A stretch of DNA of 64,000 nt, from contig OZ059896.1 of NCBI GenBank assembly GCA_964057225.1, positions 682,001-746,000 on the forward strand. The letters are read 5' to 3'. The DNA is from Auanema rhodensis (taxonomy: Eukaryota > Nematoda > Chromadorea > Rhabditida > Rhabditidae). Each line of letters opens with the position of its first letter. Position 1 is the first letter of the stretch. Shown here piece by piece: positions 1 through 10,909 of this stretch. A model generated the notes under the pieces. The model was not told the DNA's origin, did not search any database, and saw nothing but the letters and a program-made list of their open reading frames with translations. The position numbers and the translations under genes are program-made.

Positions 1-583
1 TTTAGACTAATATGGACATGGGAAATCTAATTTTGAAAACCGCATCTCTTTATCTTTTACGTGAAACGAGTTACATACCAAGTGCACATCACGTGTACAT
101 TTAATTAGCATAAATTAAAGTTCACGTAAATTTCAAAGTCATGGTTACCATGAACCAATATCAATAAAAATTTGTTTTTAGACTAATATGGACATGGGGA
201 ATCTAATTTTGAAAACCGCATCTCTTTATCTTTTACGTGAAGCGAGTTACATACCAAGTGCACATCACGTGTACATTTAATTAGCATAAATTAAAGTTCA
301 CGTAAATTTCAAAGTCATGGTTACCAAGCACCAATATCGATAAAAATTTGTTTTTAGACTAATATGGACATGGGGAATCTAATTTTGAAAACCGCATCTC
401 TTTATCTTTCACGTGAAGCGAGTTACATACCAAGTGCACATCACGTGTACATATAATTAGCATAAATTAAAGTTCACGTAAATTTCAAAGTCATGGGTAC
501 CATGAACCAATATCAAAAAAAATTTGTTTTTAGACTAATATGGACATGGGGAATCTAATTTTGAAAACCGCATCTCTTTATCT

Positions 584-593
584 TTCACGTGAA
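584..593. other. 10-bp perfect palindrome TTCACGTGAA (monomer 56-65)
   Basis: TTCACGTGAA equals its own reverse complement and contains CACGTG, the E-box/G-box hexamer bound by bHLH and bZIP proteins in eukaryotes. It recurs in most monomers. The commonest variant is C58T (TTTACGTGAA), frequent at 1-8,000 and again after 39 kb, which breaks the hexamer. T55A lies just outside and leaves it intact. Rare changes are T62C (about 28,747 and 35,083) and G63A (about 20,476 and 21,532). Protein binding is inferred only. Confidence 0.85.
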
Positions 594-609
594 GCGAGTT
601 ACATACCAA

Positions 610-627
610 GTGCACATCACGTGTACA
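610..627. other. Cluster of three palindromes, including CDEI-like ATCACGTG (monomer 82-99)
   Basis: GTGCAC (82-87), CACGTG (90-95) and TGTACA (94-99) sit within 18 bases. ATCACGTG (88-95) fits RTCACRTG, the consensus of budding-yeast centromere element CDEI bound by Cbf1. Variants hit this site in discrete families: C90G in 12 marker monomers, C90T plus G93C in the three 175-bp monomers, and T96C in the 9-18 kb HOR (which keeps CACGTG). The CDEI match is a sequence fact; any kinetochore role here is speculative, since yeast point centromeres are not tandem arrays. Confidence 0.8.
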
Positions 628-647
628 TTTAATTAGCATAAATTAAA
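628..647. other. AT-rich inverted repeat, 7-bp stem (monomer 100-119)
   Basis: TTTAATT (100-106) is the reverse complement of AATTAAA (113-119), separated by the 6-base loop AGCATA. T101A, a common variant, introduces one mismatch in the stem. The single recurrent deletion in the window falls in the AAATT run next to the loop and leaves both arms intact with a 5-base loop. The stem is pure A/T, so hairpin stability would be low; it may matter only as flexible or bent DNA. Confidence 0.7.
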
Positions 648-648
648 G

Positions 649-655
649 TTCACGT
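649..655. other. Third CACGT half-site, TTCACGT (monomer 121-127)
   Basis: TTCACGTAA repeats the left half of the 56-65 palindrome. Its CACGT core (123-127) lies 33 bp after the one at 90-94, which lies 32 bp after the one at 58-62. This site is very stable across the array; exceptions I saw are A124G near 3,814 and G126A near 60,667. G120A, frequent just upstream, does not touch it. Confidence 0.75.
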
Positions 656-666
656 AAATTTCAAAG

Positions 667-681
667 TCATGGTTACCATGA
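667..681. other. 15-bp dyad around GGTTACC (monomer 139-153)
   Basis: TCATGGT and ACCATGA are perfect inverted arms around a single central T at monomer position 146. The core GGTTACC is a BstEII recognition sequence. This is one of the most variable parts of the monomer: T145G (GGGTACC, which creates a KpnI site), T146G (centre change, arms kept), C148T, C149A, A153C, G152A and T151A with A153C all form subfamilies. The variation argues against strong selection on the dyad but makes it a good subfamily marker. Confidence 0.8.
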
Positions 682-693
682 ACCAATATCAAT

Positions 694-707
694 AAAAATT
701 TGTTTTT
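694..707. other. A-tract/T-tract at the monomer junction (monomer 166-176 and 1-3)
   Basis: AAAAATTT followed by G and five T recurs once per monomer and is the longest low-complexity stretch. It should give one intrinsically bent segment every 176 bp, a feature known from many satellites and thought to help phase nucleosomes. Subfamily variants cluster here: A166C, A166G, A169C, A170T with T171A, T176A with T1A, T2G and T3C. Confidence 0.6.
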
Positions 708-1056
708 AGACTAATATGGACATGGGAAATCTAATTTTGAAAACCGCATCTCTTTATCTTTTACGTGAAACGAGTTACATACCAAGTGCACATCACGTGT
801 ACATTTAATTAGCATAAATTAAAGTTCACGTAAATTTCAAAGTCATGGTTACCATGAACCAATATCAATAAAATTTTGTTTTTAGACTAATATGGACATG
901 GGGAATCTAATTTTGAAAACCGCATCTCTTTATCTTTTACGTGAAGCGAGTTACATACCAAGTGCACATCACGTGTACATTTAATTAGCATAAATTAAAG
1001 TTCACGTAAATTTCAAAGTCATGGTTACCAAGCACCAATATCGATAAAAATTTGTT

Positions 1057-1231
1057 TTTAGACTAATATGGACATGGGGAATCTAATTTTGAAAACCGCA
1101 TCTCTTTATCTTTCACGTGAAGCGAGTTACATACCAAGTGCACATTACCTGTACATTTAATTAGCATAATTAAAGTTCACGTAAATTTCAAAGTCATGGG
1201 TACCATGAACCAATATCAATAAAAATTTGTT
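1057..1231 (+). repeat. 175-bp monomer, deletion variant (copy 1)
   Basis: It lacks one A of the AAATT run at monomer 112-114 and also carries C90T, G93C and T145G. C90T and G93C destroy the central CACGTG. The same combined haplotype recurs at 4,576-4,750 and 6,159-6,333, so all three copies descend from one event spread by duplication. Confidence 0.92.
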
Positions 1232-2991
1232 TTTAGACTAATATGGACATGGGGAATCTAATTTTGAAAACCGCATCTCTTTATCTTTTACGTGAAGCGA
1301 GTTACATACCAAGTGCACATCACGTGTACATTTAATTAGCATAAATTAAAGTTCACGTAAATTTCAAAGTCATGGTTACCAAGCACCAATATCAATAAAA
1401 ATTTGTTTTTAGACTAATATGGACATGGGAAATCTAATTTTGAAAACCGCATCTCTTTATCTTTTACGTGAAACAAGTTACATACCAAGTGCACATCACG
1501 TGTACATTTAATTAGCATAAATTAAAGTTCACGTAAATTTCAAAGTCATGGTTACCATGAACCAATATCAATAAAAATTTGTTTTTAGACTAATATGGAC
1601 ATGGGGAATCTAATTTTGAAAACCGCATCTCTTTATCTTTTACGTGAAGCGAGTTACATACCAAGTGCACATCACGTGTACATTTAATTAGCATAAATTA
1701 AAGTTCACGTAAATTTCAAAGTCATGGTTACCAAGCACCAATATCAATAAAAATTTGTTTTTAGACTAATATGGACATGGGGAATCTAATTTTGAAAACC
1801 GCATCTCTTTATCTTTCACGTGAAGCGAGTTACATACCAAGTGCACATCACGTGTACATTTAATTAGCATAAATTAAAGTTCACGTAAACTTCAAAGTCA
1901 TGGGTACCATGAACCAATATCAATAAAAATTTGTTTTTAGACTAATATGGACATGGGGAATCTAATTTTGAAAACCGCATCTCTTTATCTTTCACGTGAA
2001 GCGAGTTACATACCAAGTGAACATCACGTGTACATATAATTAGCATAAATTAAAGTTCACGTAAATTTCAAAGTCATGGTTACCATGAACCAATATCAAT
2101 AAAAATTTGTTTTTAGACTAATATGGACATGGGGAATCTAATTTTGAAAACTTCATCTCTTTATCATTCACGTGAAGCGAGTTACATACCAAGTGCACAT
2201 CACGTGTACATTTAATTAGCATAAATTAAAGTTCACGTAAGTTTCAAAGTCATGGTTACCATGCACCAATATCAATAAACATTTGTTTTTAGACTAATAT
2301 GGACATGGGGAATCTAATTTTGAAAACCGCATCTCTTTATCTTTCACGTGAAGCGAGTTACATACCAAGTGCACATCACGTGTACATTTAATTAGCATAA
2401 ATTAAAGTTCACGTAAATTTCAAAGTCATGGTTATCATGAACCAATATCAATAAAAATTTGTTTTTAGACTAATATGGACATGGGAAATCTAATTTTGAA
2501 AACCGCATCTCTTTATCTTTTACGTGAAGCGAGTTACATACCAAGTGCACATCACGTGTACATTTAATTAGCATAAATTAAAGTTCACGTAAATTTCAAA
2601 GTCATGGTTACCAAGCACCAATATCAATAAAAATTTGTTTTTAGACTAATATGGACATGAAGAATCTAATTTTGAAAACCGCATCTCTTTATCTTTCACG
2701 TGAAGCGAGTTACATACCAAGTGCACATCACGTGTACATTTAATTAGCATAAATTAAAGTTCACGTAAATTTCAAAGTCATGGTTACCATGAACCAATAT
2801 CAATAAAAATTTGTTTTTAGACTAATATGGACATGGGGAATCTAATTTTGAAAACCGCATCTCTTTATCTTTCACGTGAAACGAGTTACATACCAAGTGC
2901 ACATCACGTGTACATTTAATTAGCATAAATTAAAGTTCACGTAAATTTCAAAGTCATGGTTACCATGAACCAATATCAATAAAAATTTGTT

Positions 2992-5102
2992 TTTAGACTA
3001 ATATGGACATGGGGAATCTAATTTTGAAAACCGCATCTCTTCATCATTCACGTGAAGCGAGTTACATACCAAGTGCACATCACGTGTACATTTAATTAGC
3101 ATAAATTAAAGTTCACGTAAATTTCAAAGTCATGGTTACCATGAACCAATATCAATAAAATTTTGTTTTTAGACTAATATGGACATGGGGAATCTAATTT
3201 TGAAAACCGCATCTCTTTATCTTTTACGTGAAGCGAGTTACATACCAAGTGCACATCACGTGTACATTTAATTAGCATAAATTAAAGTTCACGTAAATTT
3301 CAAAGTCATGGTTACCAAGCACCAATATCGATAAAAATTTGTTTTTAGACTAATATGGACATGGGGAATCTAATTTTGAAAACCGCATCTCTTTATCTTT
3401 TACGTGAAGCGAGTTACATACCAAGTGCACATCACGTGTACATTTAATTAGCATAAATTAAAGTTCACGTAAATTTCAAAGTCATGGTTACCAAGCACCA
3501 ATATCAATAAAAATTTGTTTTTAGACTAATATGGACATGGGGAATCTAATTTTGAAAACCGCATCTCTTTATCTTTCACGTGAAGCGAGTTACATACCAA
3601 GTGCACATCACGTGTACATTTAATTAGCATAAATTAAAGTTCACGTAAACTTCAAAGTCATGGGTACCATGAACCAATATCAATAAAAATTTGTTTTTAG
3701 ACTAATATGGACATGGGGAATCTAATTTTGAAAACCGCATCTCTTTATCTTTCACGTGAAGCGAGTTACATACCAAGTGCACATCACGTGTACATTTAAT
3801 TAGCATAAATTAAAATTCGCGTAAATTTCAAAGTCATGGTTACCATGAACCAATATCAATGAAAATTTGTTTGTAGACTAATATGGACATGGGGAATCTA
3901 ATTTTGAAAACCGCATCTCTTTATCTTTCACGTGAAGCGAGTTACATACCAAGTGCACATCACGTGTACATTTAATTAGCATAAATTAAAGTTCACGTAA
4001 ATTTCAAAGTCATGGTTACCATGAACCAATATCAATAAAAATTTGTTTTTAGACTAATATGGACATGGGAAATCTAATTTTGAAAACCGCATCTCTTTAT
4101 CTTTCACGTGAAGCGAGTTACATACCAAGTGCACATCACGTGTACATTTAATTAGCATAAATTAAAGTTCACGTAAATTTCAAAGTCATGGTTACCATGA
4201 ACCAATATCAATAAAAATTTGTTTTTAGACTAATATGGACATGGGAAATCTAATTTTGAAAACCGCATCTCTTTATCTTTCACGTGAAGCGAGTTACATA
4301 CCAAGTGCACATCACGTGTACATATAATTAGCATAAATTAAAGTTCACGTAAATTTCAAAGTCATGGTTACCATGAACCAATATCAATAAAAATTTGTTT
4401 TTAGACTAATATGGACATGGGGAATCTAATTTTGAAAACCGCATCTCTTTATCTTTTACGTGAAGCGAGTTACATACCAAGTGCACATCACGTGTACATT
4501 TAATTAGCATAAATTAAAGTTCACGTAAATTTCAAAGTCATGGTTACCAACCACCAATATCAATAAAAATTTGTTTTTAGACTAATATGGACATGGGGAA
4601 TCTAATTTTGAAAACCGCATCTCTTTATCTTTCACGTGAAGCGAGTTACATACCAAGTGCACATTACCTGTACATTTAATTAGCATAATTAAAGTTCACG
4701 TAAATTTCAAAGTCATGGGTACCATGAACCAATATCAATAAAAATTTGTTTTTAGACTAATATGGACATGGGAAATCTATTTTTGAAAACCGCATCTCTT
4801 TATCTTTCACGTGAAGCGAGTTACATACCAAGTGCACATCACGTGTACATATAATTAGCATAAATTAAAGTTCACGTAAATTTCAAAGTCATGGTTACCA
4901 TGAACCAATATCAATAAAAATTTGTTTTTAGACTAATATGGACATGGGGAATCTAATTTTGAAAACCGCATCTCTTTATCTTTCACGTGAAGCGAGTTAC
5001 ATACCAAGTGCACATCACGTGTACATTTAATTAGCATAAATTAAAGTTCACGTAAATTTCAAAGTCATGGTTACCATGAACCAATATCAATAAAAATTTG
5101 TT
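2992..5102 (+). repeat. Mixed monomers between the two 17-mer blocks
   Basis: Twelve monomers, one of 175 bp. Types from the neighbouring blocks recur in other orders: C58T with ACCAAGCACC (3,168 and 3,344), T131C with T145G (3,520), G23A with T101A (4,224). The monomer at 3,696 has G120A, A124G and A166G and leads into T2G, but lacks A30C and C90G that normally accompany those changes. No unique sequence or gene. Confidence 0.85.
4576..4750 (+). repeat. 175-bp monomer, deletion variant (copy 2)
   Basis: It has the same deletion and the C90T, G93C, T145G haplotype as 1,057-1,231. It is preceded by a C58T monomer ending ACCAACCACC (a one-base change from the usual ACCAAGCACC of that type), so this copy sits in a slightly different HOR context from the other two. 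Confidence 0.92.
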
Positions 5103-8093
5103 TTTAGACTAATATGGACATGGGAAATCTAATTTTGAAAACCGCATCTCTTTATCTTTTACGTGAAACGAGTTACATACCAAGTGCACATCACGTGTAC
5201 ATTTAATTAGCATAAATTAAAGTTCACGTAAATTTCAAAGTCATGGTTACCATGAACCAATATCAATAAAAATTTGTTTTTAGACTAATATGGACATGGG
5301 GAATCTAATTTTGAAAACCGCATCTCTTTATCTTTTACGTGAAGCGAGTTACATACCAAGTGCACATCACGTGTACATTTAATTAGCATAAATTAAAGTT
5401 CACGTAAATTTCAAAGTCATGGTTACCAAGCACCAATATCGATAAAAATTTGTTTTTAGACTAATATGGACATAGGGAATCTAATTTTGAAAACCGCATC
5501 TCTTTATCTTTCACGTGAAGCGAGTTACATACCAAGTGCACATCACGTGTACATATAATTAGCATAAATTAAAGTTCACGTAAATTTCAAAGTCATGGGT
5601 ACCATGAACCAATATCAATAAAAATTTGTTTTTAGACTAATATGGACATGGGGAATCTAATTTTGAAAACCGCATCTCTTTATCTTTCACGTGAAGCGAG
5701 TTACATACCAAGTGCACATCACGTGTACATTTAATTAGCATAAATTAAAGTTCACGTAAATTTCAAAGTCATGGTTACCATGAACCAATATCAATAAAAA
5801 TTTGTTTTTAGACTAATATGGACATGGGAAATCTAATTTTGAAAACCGCATCTCTTTATCTTTTACGTGAAACGAGTTACATACCAAGTGCACATCACGT
5901 GTACATTTAATTAGCATAAATTAAAGTTCACGTAAATTTCAAAGTCATGGTTACCATGAACCAATATCAATAAAATTTTGTTTTTAGACTAATATGGACA
6001 TGGGGAATCTAATTTTGAAAACCGCATCTCTTTATCTTTTACGTGAAGCGAGTTACATACCAAGTGCACATCACGTGTACATTTAATTAGCATAAATTAA
6101 AGTTCACGTAAATTTCAAAGTCATGGTTACCAAGCACCAATATCGATAAAAATTTGTTTTTAGACTAATATGGACATGGGGAATCTAATTTTGAAAACCG
6201 CATCTCTTTATCTTTCACGTGAAGCGAGTTACATACCAAGTGCACATTACCTGTACATTTAATTAGCATAATTAAAGTTCACGTAAATTTCAAAGTCATG
6301 GGTACCATGAACCAATATCAATAAAAATTTGTTTTTAGACTAATATGGACATGGGGAATCTAATTTTGAAAACCGCATCTCTTTATCTTTTACGTGAAGC
6401 GAGTTACATACCAAGTGCACATCACGTGTACATTTAATTAGCATAAATTAAAGTTCACGTAAATTTCAAAGTCATGGTTACCAAGCACCAATATCAATAA
6501 AAATTTGTTTTTAGACTAATATGGACATGGGAAATCTAATTTTGAAAACCGCATCTCTTTATCTTTTACGTGAAACAAGTTACATACCAAGTGCACATCA
6601 CGTGTACATTTAATTAGCATAAATTAAAGTTCACGTAAATTTCAAAGTCATGGTTACCATGAACCAATATCAATAAAAATTTGTTTTTAGACTAATATAG
6701 ACATGGGGAATCTAATTTTGAAAACCGCATCTCTTTATCTTTTACGTGAAGCGAGTTACATACCAAGTGCACATCACGTGTACATTTAATTAGCATAAAT
6801 TAAAGTTCACGTAAATTTCAAAGTCATGGTTACCAAGCACCAATATCAATAAAAATTTGTTTTTAGACTAATATGGACATGGGAAATCTAATTTTGAAAA
6901 CCGCATCTCTTTATCTTTCACGTGAAGCGAGTTACATACCAAGTGCACATCACGTGTACATTTAATTAGCATAAATTAAAGTTCACGTAAACTTCAAAGT
7001 CATGGGTACCATGAACCAATATCAATAAAAATTTGTTTTTAGACTAATATGGACATGGGGAATCTAATTTTGAAAACCGCATCTCTTTATCTTTCACGTG
7101 AAGCGAGTTACATACCAAGTGAACATCACGTGTACATATAATTAGCATAAATTAAAGTTCACGTAAATTTCAAAGTCATGGTTACCATGAACCAATATCA
7201 ATAAAAATTTGTTTTTAGACTAATATGGACATGGGGAATCTAATTTTGAAAACTTCATCTCTTTATCATTCACGTGAAGCGAGTTACATACCAAGTGCAC
7301 ATCACGTGTACATTTAATTAGCATAAATTAAAGTTCACGTAAGTTTCAAAGTCATGGTTACCATGCACCAATATCAATAAACATTTGTTTTTAGACTAAT
7401 ATGGACATGGGGAATCTAATTTTGAAAACCGCATCTCTTTATCTTTCACGTGAAGCGAGTTACATACCAAGTGCACATCACGTGTACATTTAATTAGCAT
7501 AAATTAAAGTTCACGTAAATTTCAAAGTCATGGTTATCATGAACCAATATCAATAAAAATTTGTTTTTAGACTAATATGGACATGGGAAATCTAATTTTG
7601 AAAACCGCATCTCTTTATCTTTTACGTGAAGCGAGTTACATACCAAGTGCACATCACGTGTACATTTAATTAGCATAAATTAAAGTTCACGTAAATTTCA
7701 AAGTCATGGTTACCAAGCACCAATATCAATAAAAATTTGTTTTTAGACTAATATGGACATGGGGAATCTAATTTTGAAAACCGCATCTCTTTATCTTTCA
7801 CGTGAAGCGAGTTACATACCAAGTGCACATCACGTGTACATTTAATTAGCATAAATTAAAGTTCACGTAAATTTCAAAGTCATGGTTACCATGAACCAAT
7901 ATCAATAAAAATTTGTTTTTAGACTAATATGGACATGGGGAATCTAATTTTGAAAACCGCATCTCTTTATCTTTCACGTGAAACGAGTTACATACTAAGT
8001 GCACATCACGTGTACATTTAATTAGCATAAATTAAAGTTCACGTAAATTTCAAAGTCATGGTTACCATGAACCAATATCAATAAAAATTTGTT
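5103..8093 (+). repeat. 17-monomer HOR block, copy B
   Basis: It repeats 1-2,991 at a constant offset of 5,102 bases (29 monomers, two of them 175 bp). I noticed only about six single-base differences, for example CATAGGG near 5,474, TATAGAC near 6,699, G23A near 6,884, and CATACTAAG near 7,995. At nearly 3 kb this implies well above 99% identity, so the duplication is young relative to the divergence between neighbouring monomers. Confidence 0.88.
6159..6333 (+). repeat. 175-bp monomer, deletion variant (copy 3)
   Basis: It is identical in haplotype to 1,057-1,231 and lies 5,102 bases downstream of it, inside the second copy of the 17-monomer duplication. It is the last indel in the window; from 6,334 to the end 327 complete monomers are exactly 176 bp. 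Confidence 0.92.
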
Positions 8094-9149
8094 TTTAGAC
8101 TAATATGGACATGGGGAATCTAATTTTGAAAACCGCATCTCTTTATCTTTCACGTGAAGCGAGTTACATACCAAGTGCACATCACGTGTACATTTAATTA
8201 GCATAAATTAAAATTCACGTAAATTTCAAAGTCATGGTTACCATGAACCAATATCAATAAGAATTTGTTTTTAGACTAATATGGACATGGGAAATCTAAT
8301 TTTGAAAACCGCATCTCTTTATCTTTCACGTGAAGCGAGTTACATACCAAGTGCACATCACGTGTACATTTAATTAGCATAAATTAAAGTTCACGTAAAT
8401 TTCAAAGTCATGGTTACCATGAACCAATATCAATAAAAATTTGTTTTTAGACTAATATGGACATGGGAAATCTAATTTTGAAAACCGCATCTCTTTATCT
8501 TTCACGTGAAGCGAGTTACATACCAAGTGCACATCACGTGTACATATAATTAGCATAAATTAAAGTTCACGTAAATTTCAAAGTCATGGTTACCATGAAC
8601 CAATATCAATAAAAATTTGTTTTTAGACTAATATGGACATGGGGAATCTAATTTTGAAAACCGCATCTCTTTATCTTTCACGTGAAGCGAGTTACATACC
8701 AAGTGCACATCACGTGTACATTTAATTAGCATAAATTAAAGTTCACGTAAATTTCAAAGTCATGGTTACCATGAACCAATATCAATAAAAATTTGTTTTT
8801 AGACTAATATGGACATGGGAAATCTAATTTTGAAAACCGCATCTCTTTATCTTTCACGTGAAGCGAGTTACATACCAAGTGCACATCACGTGTACATTTA
8901 ATTAGCATAAATTAAAGTTCACGTAAATTTCAAAGTCATGGGTACCATGAACCAATATCAATAAAAATTTGTTTTTAGACTAATATGGACATGGGGAATC
9001 TAATTTTGAAAACCGCATCTCTTTATCTTTCACGTGAAGCGAGTTACATACCAAGTGCACATCACGTGTACATATAATTAGTATAAATTAAAGTTCACGT
9101 AAATTTCAAAGTCATGGTTACCATGAACCAATATCAATAAAAATTTGTT
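8094..9149 (+). repeat. Six-monomer lead-in to the 10-mer HOR region
   Basis: In order: G120A, G23A, G23A/T101A, plain, G23A/T145G, T101A. The last three match in type the end of the 10-mer unit that follows, so the HOR family probably begins inside this stretch rather than sharply at 9,150. No unique sequence. Confidence 0.8.
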
Positions 9150-10909
9150 TTTAGACTAATATGGACATGGGGAATCTAATTTTGAAAACTGCATCTCTTT
9201 ATCATTCACGTGAAGCGAGTTACATACCAAGTGCACATCACGTGTACATTTAATTAGCATAAATTAAAGTTCACGTAAGTTTCAAAGTCATGGTTACCAT
9301 GCACCAATATCAATAAACATTTGTTTTTAGACTAATATGGACATGGGGAATCTAATTTTGAAAACCGCATCTCTTTTTCTTTCACGTGAAGCGAGTTACA
9401 TACCAAGTGCACATCACGTGCACATTTAATTAGCATAAATTAAAGTTCACGTAAATTTCAAAGTCATGGTTACCATGAACCAATATCAATAAAAATTTGT
9501 TTTTAGACTAACATGTACATGGGGAATCTAATTTTGAAAACCGCATCTCTTTATCTTTCACGTGAAGCGAGTTACATACCAAGTGCACATCACGTGTACA
9601 TTTAATTAGCATAAATTAAAGTTCACGTAAATTTCAAAGTCATGGTTACCATGAACCAATATCAATAAAAATTTGTTTTTAGACTAATACGGACATGGGG
9701 AATCTAATTTTGAAAACCGCATCTCTTTATCTTTCACGTGAAGCGAGTTACGTACCAAGTGCACATCACGTGTACATTTAATTAGCATAAATTAAAGTTC
9801 ACGTAAATTTCAAAGTCATGGTTACAATGAACCAATATCAATAAAAATTTGTTTTTAGACTAATATGGACATGAGGAATCTAATTTTGAAAACCGCATCT
9901 CTTTATCTTTCACGTGAAGCGAGTTACATACCAAGTGCACATCACGTGTACATTTAATTAGCATAAATTAAAGTTCACGTAAATTTCAAAGTCATGGTTA
10001 CCATGAACCAATATCAATAAAAATTTGTTTTTAGACTAATATGGACATGGGGAATCTAATTTTGAAAACCGCATCTCTTTATCTTTCACGTGAAGCGAGT
10101 TACATACCAAGTGCACATCACGTGTACATTTAATTAGCATAAATTAAAATTCACGTAAATTTCAAAGTCATGGTTACCATGAACCAATATCAATAAAAAT
10201 TTGTTTTTAGACTAATATGGACATGGGGAATCTAACTTTGAAAACCGCATCTCTTTATCTTTCACGTGAAGCGAGTTACATACCAAGTGCACATCACGTG
10301 TACATTTAATTAGCATAAATTAAAGTTCACGTAAATTTCAAAGTCATGGGTACCATGAACCAATATCAATAAAAATTTGTTTTTAGACTAATATGGACAT
10401 GGGGAATCTAATTTTGAAAACCGCATCTCTTTATCTTTCACGTGAAGCGAGTTACATACCAAGTGCACATCACGTGTACATTTAATTAGCATAAATTAAA
10501 GTTCACGTAAATTTCAAAGTCATGGTTACCATGAACCAATATCAATAAAAATTTGTTTTTAGACTAATATGGACATGGGAAATCTAATTTTGAAAACCGC
10601 ATCTCTTTATCTTTCACGTGAAGCGAGTTACATACCAAGTGCACATCACGTGTACATTTAATTAGCATAAATTAAAGTTCACGTAAATTTCAAAGTCATG
10701 GGTACCATGAACCAATATCAATAAAAATTTGTATTTAGACTAATATGGACATGGGGAATCTAATTTTGAAAACCGCATCTCTTTATCTTTCACGTGAAGC
10801 GAGTTACATACCAAGTGCACATCACGTGTACATATAATTAGCATAAATTAAAGTTCACGTAAATTTCAAAGTCATGGTTACCATGAACCAATATCAATAA
10901 AAATTTGTT
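9150..10909 (+). repeat. 10-monomer HOR, unit 1 (1,760 bp)
   Basis: Ordered types: C41T/T55A/A130G/A153C/A169C; A52T/T96C; T11C/G15T; T13C/A75G/C149A; G21A; G120A; T31C/T145G; plain; G23A/T145G; T101A. The C41T monomer is the start marker. C41T removes the CpG at 41 and A75G creates a new one. The same order recurs at 13,198-14,957, and shortened or extended forms occupy the intervening units. Confidence 0.88.

Larger units (their letters stand above)
529..704 (+). repeat. Reference monomer (consensus-like copy)
   Basis: This copy has the majority base at every recurring variable site, so it is used as the type sequence. It has 26 G and 30 C in 176 bases. CpG occurs five times (monomer positions 41, 60, 67, 92, 125), slightly above the 4.4 expected from base composition. 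Symmetric elements sit in the middle and right parts; the left third (1-55) has no notable dyad. The monomer boundary is arbitrary, because a tandem repeat has no intrinsic start. Confidence 0.95.
1..2991 (+). repeat. 17-monomer HOR block, copy A
   Basis: This series of 17 monomers is repeated in the same order at 5,103-8,093. Landmarks are G23A/C58T/G66A monomers, C58T monomers ending ACCAAGCACC, the 175-bp monomer, GAAACAAG (loss of the CpG at 67), T131C with T145G, C41T with G42T, A130G with A169C, and C148T. The match fails at 2,992, whose monomer (C-to-T changes and T55A) differs from that at 8,094. The left edge is cut by the window. Confidence 0.88.

Noticed and set aside
584-593. Promoter G-box driving transcription
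   Set aside because: CACGTG is present but there is no gene nearby. Satellite transcription is possible but nothing in the sequence identifies a start site.
628-647. Structured RNA or tRNA-like hairpin
   Set aside because: It has a 7-bp stem of A/T pairs only, with one mismatch in the common T101A variant; no cloverleaf or known RNA motif surrounds it.
667-681. The 15-bp dyad as a conserved protein-binding site
   Set aside because: It is among the most variable parts of the monomer (changes at 145, 146, 148, 149, 151, 152, 153), so constraint is not supported; kept only as a structural note.
694-707. Rho-independent-type terminator or poly(A) signal at the A/T tracts
   Set aside because: There is no GC-rich stem before the T run and no transcription unit. 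AATAAA occurs once per monomer (163-168) but is expected in AT-rich DNA.
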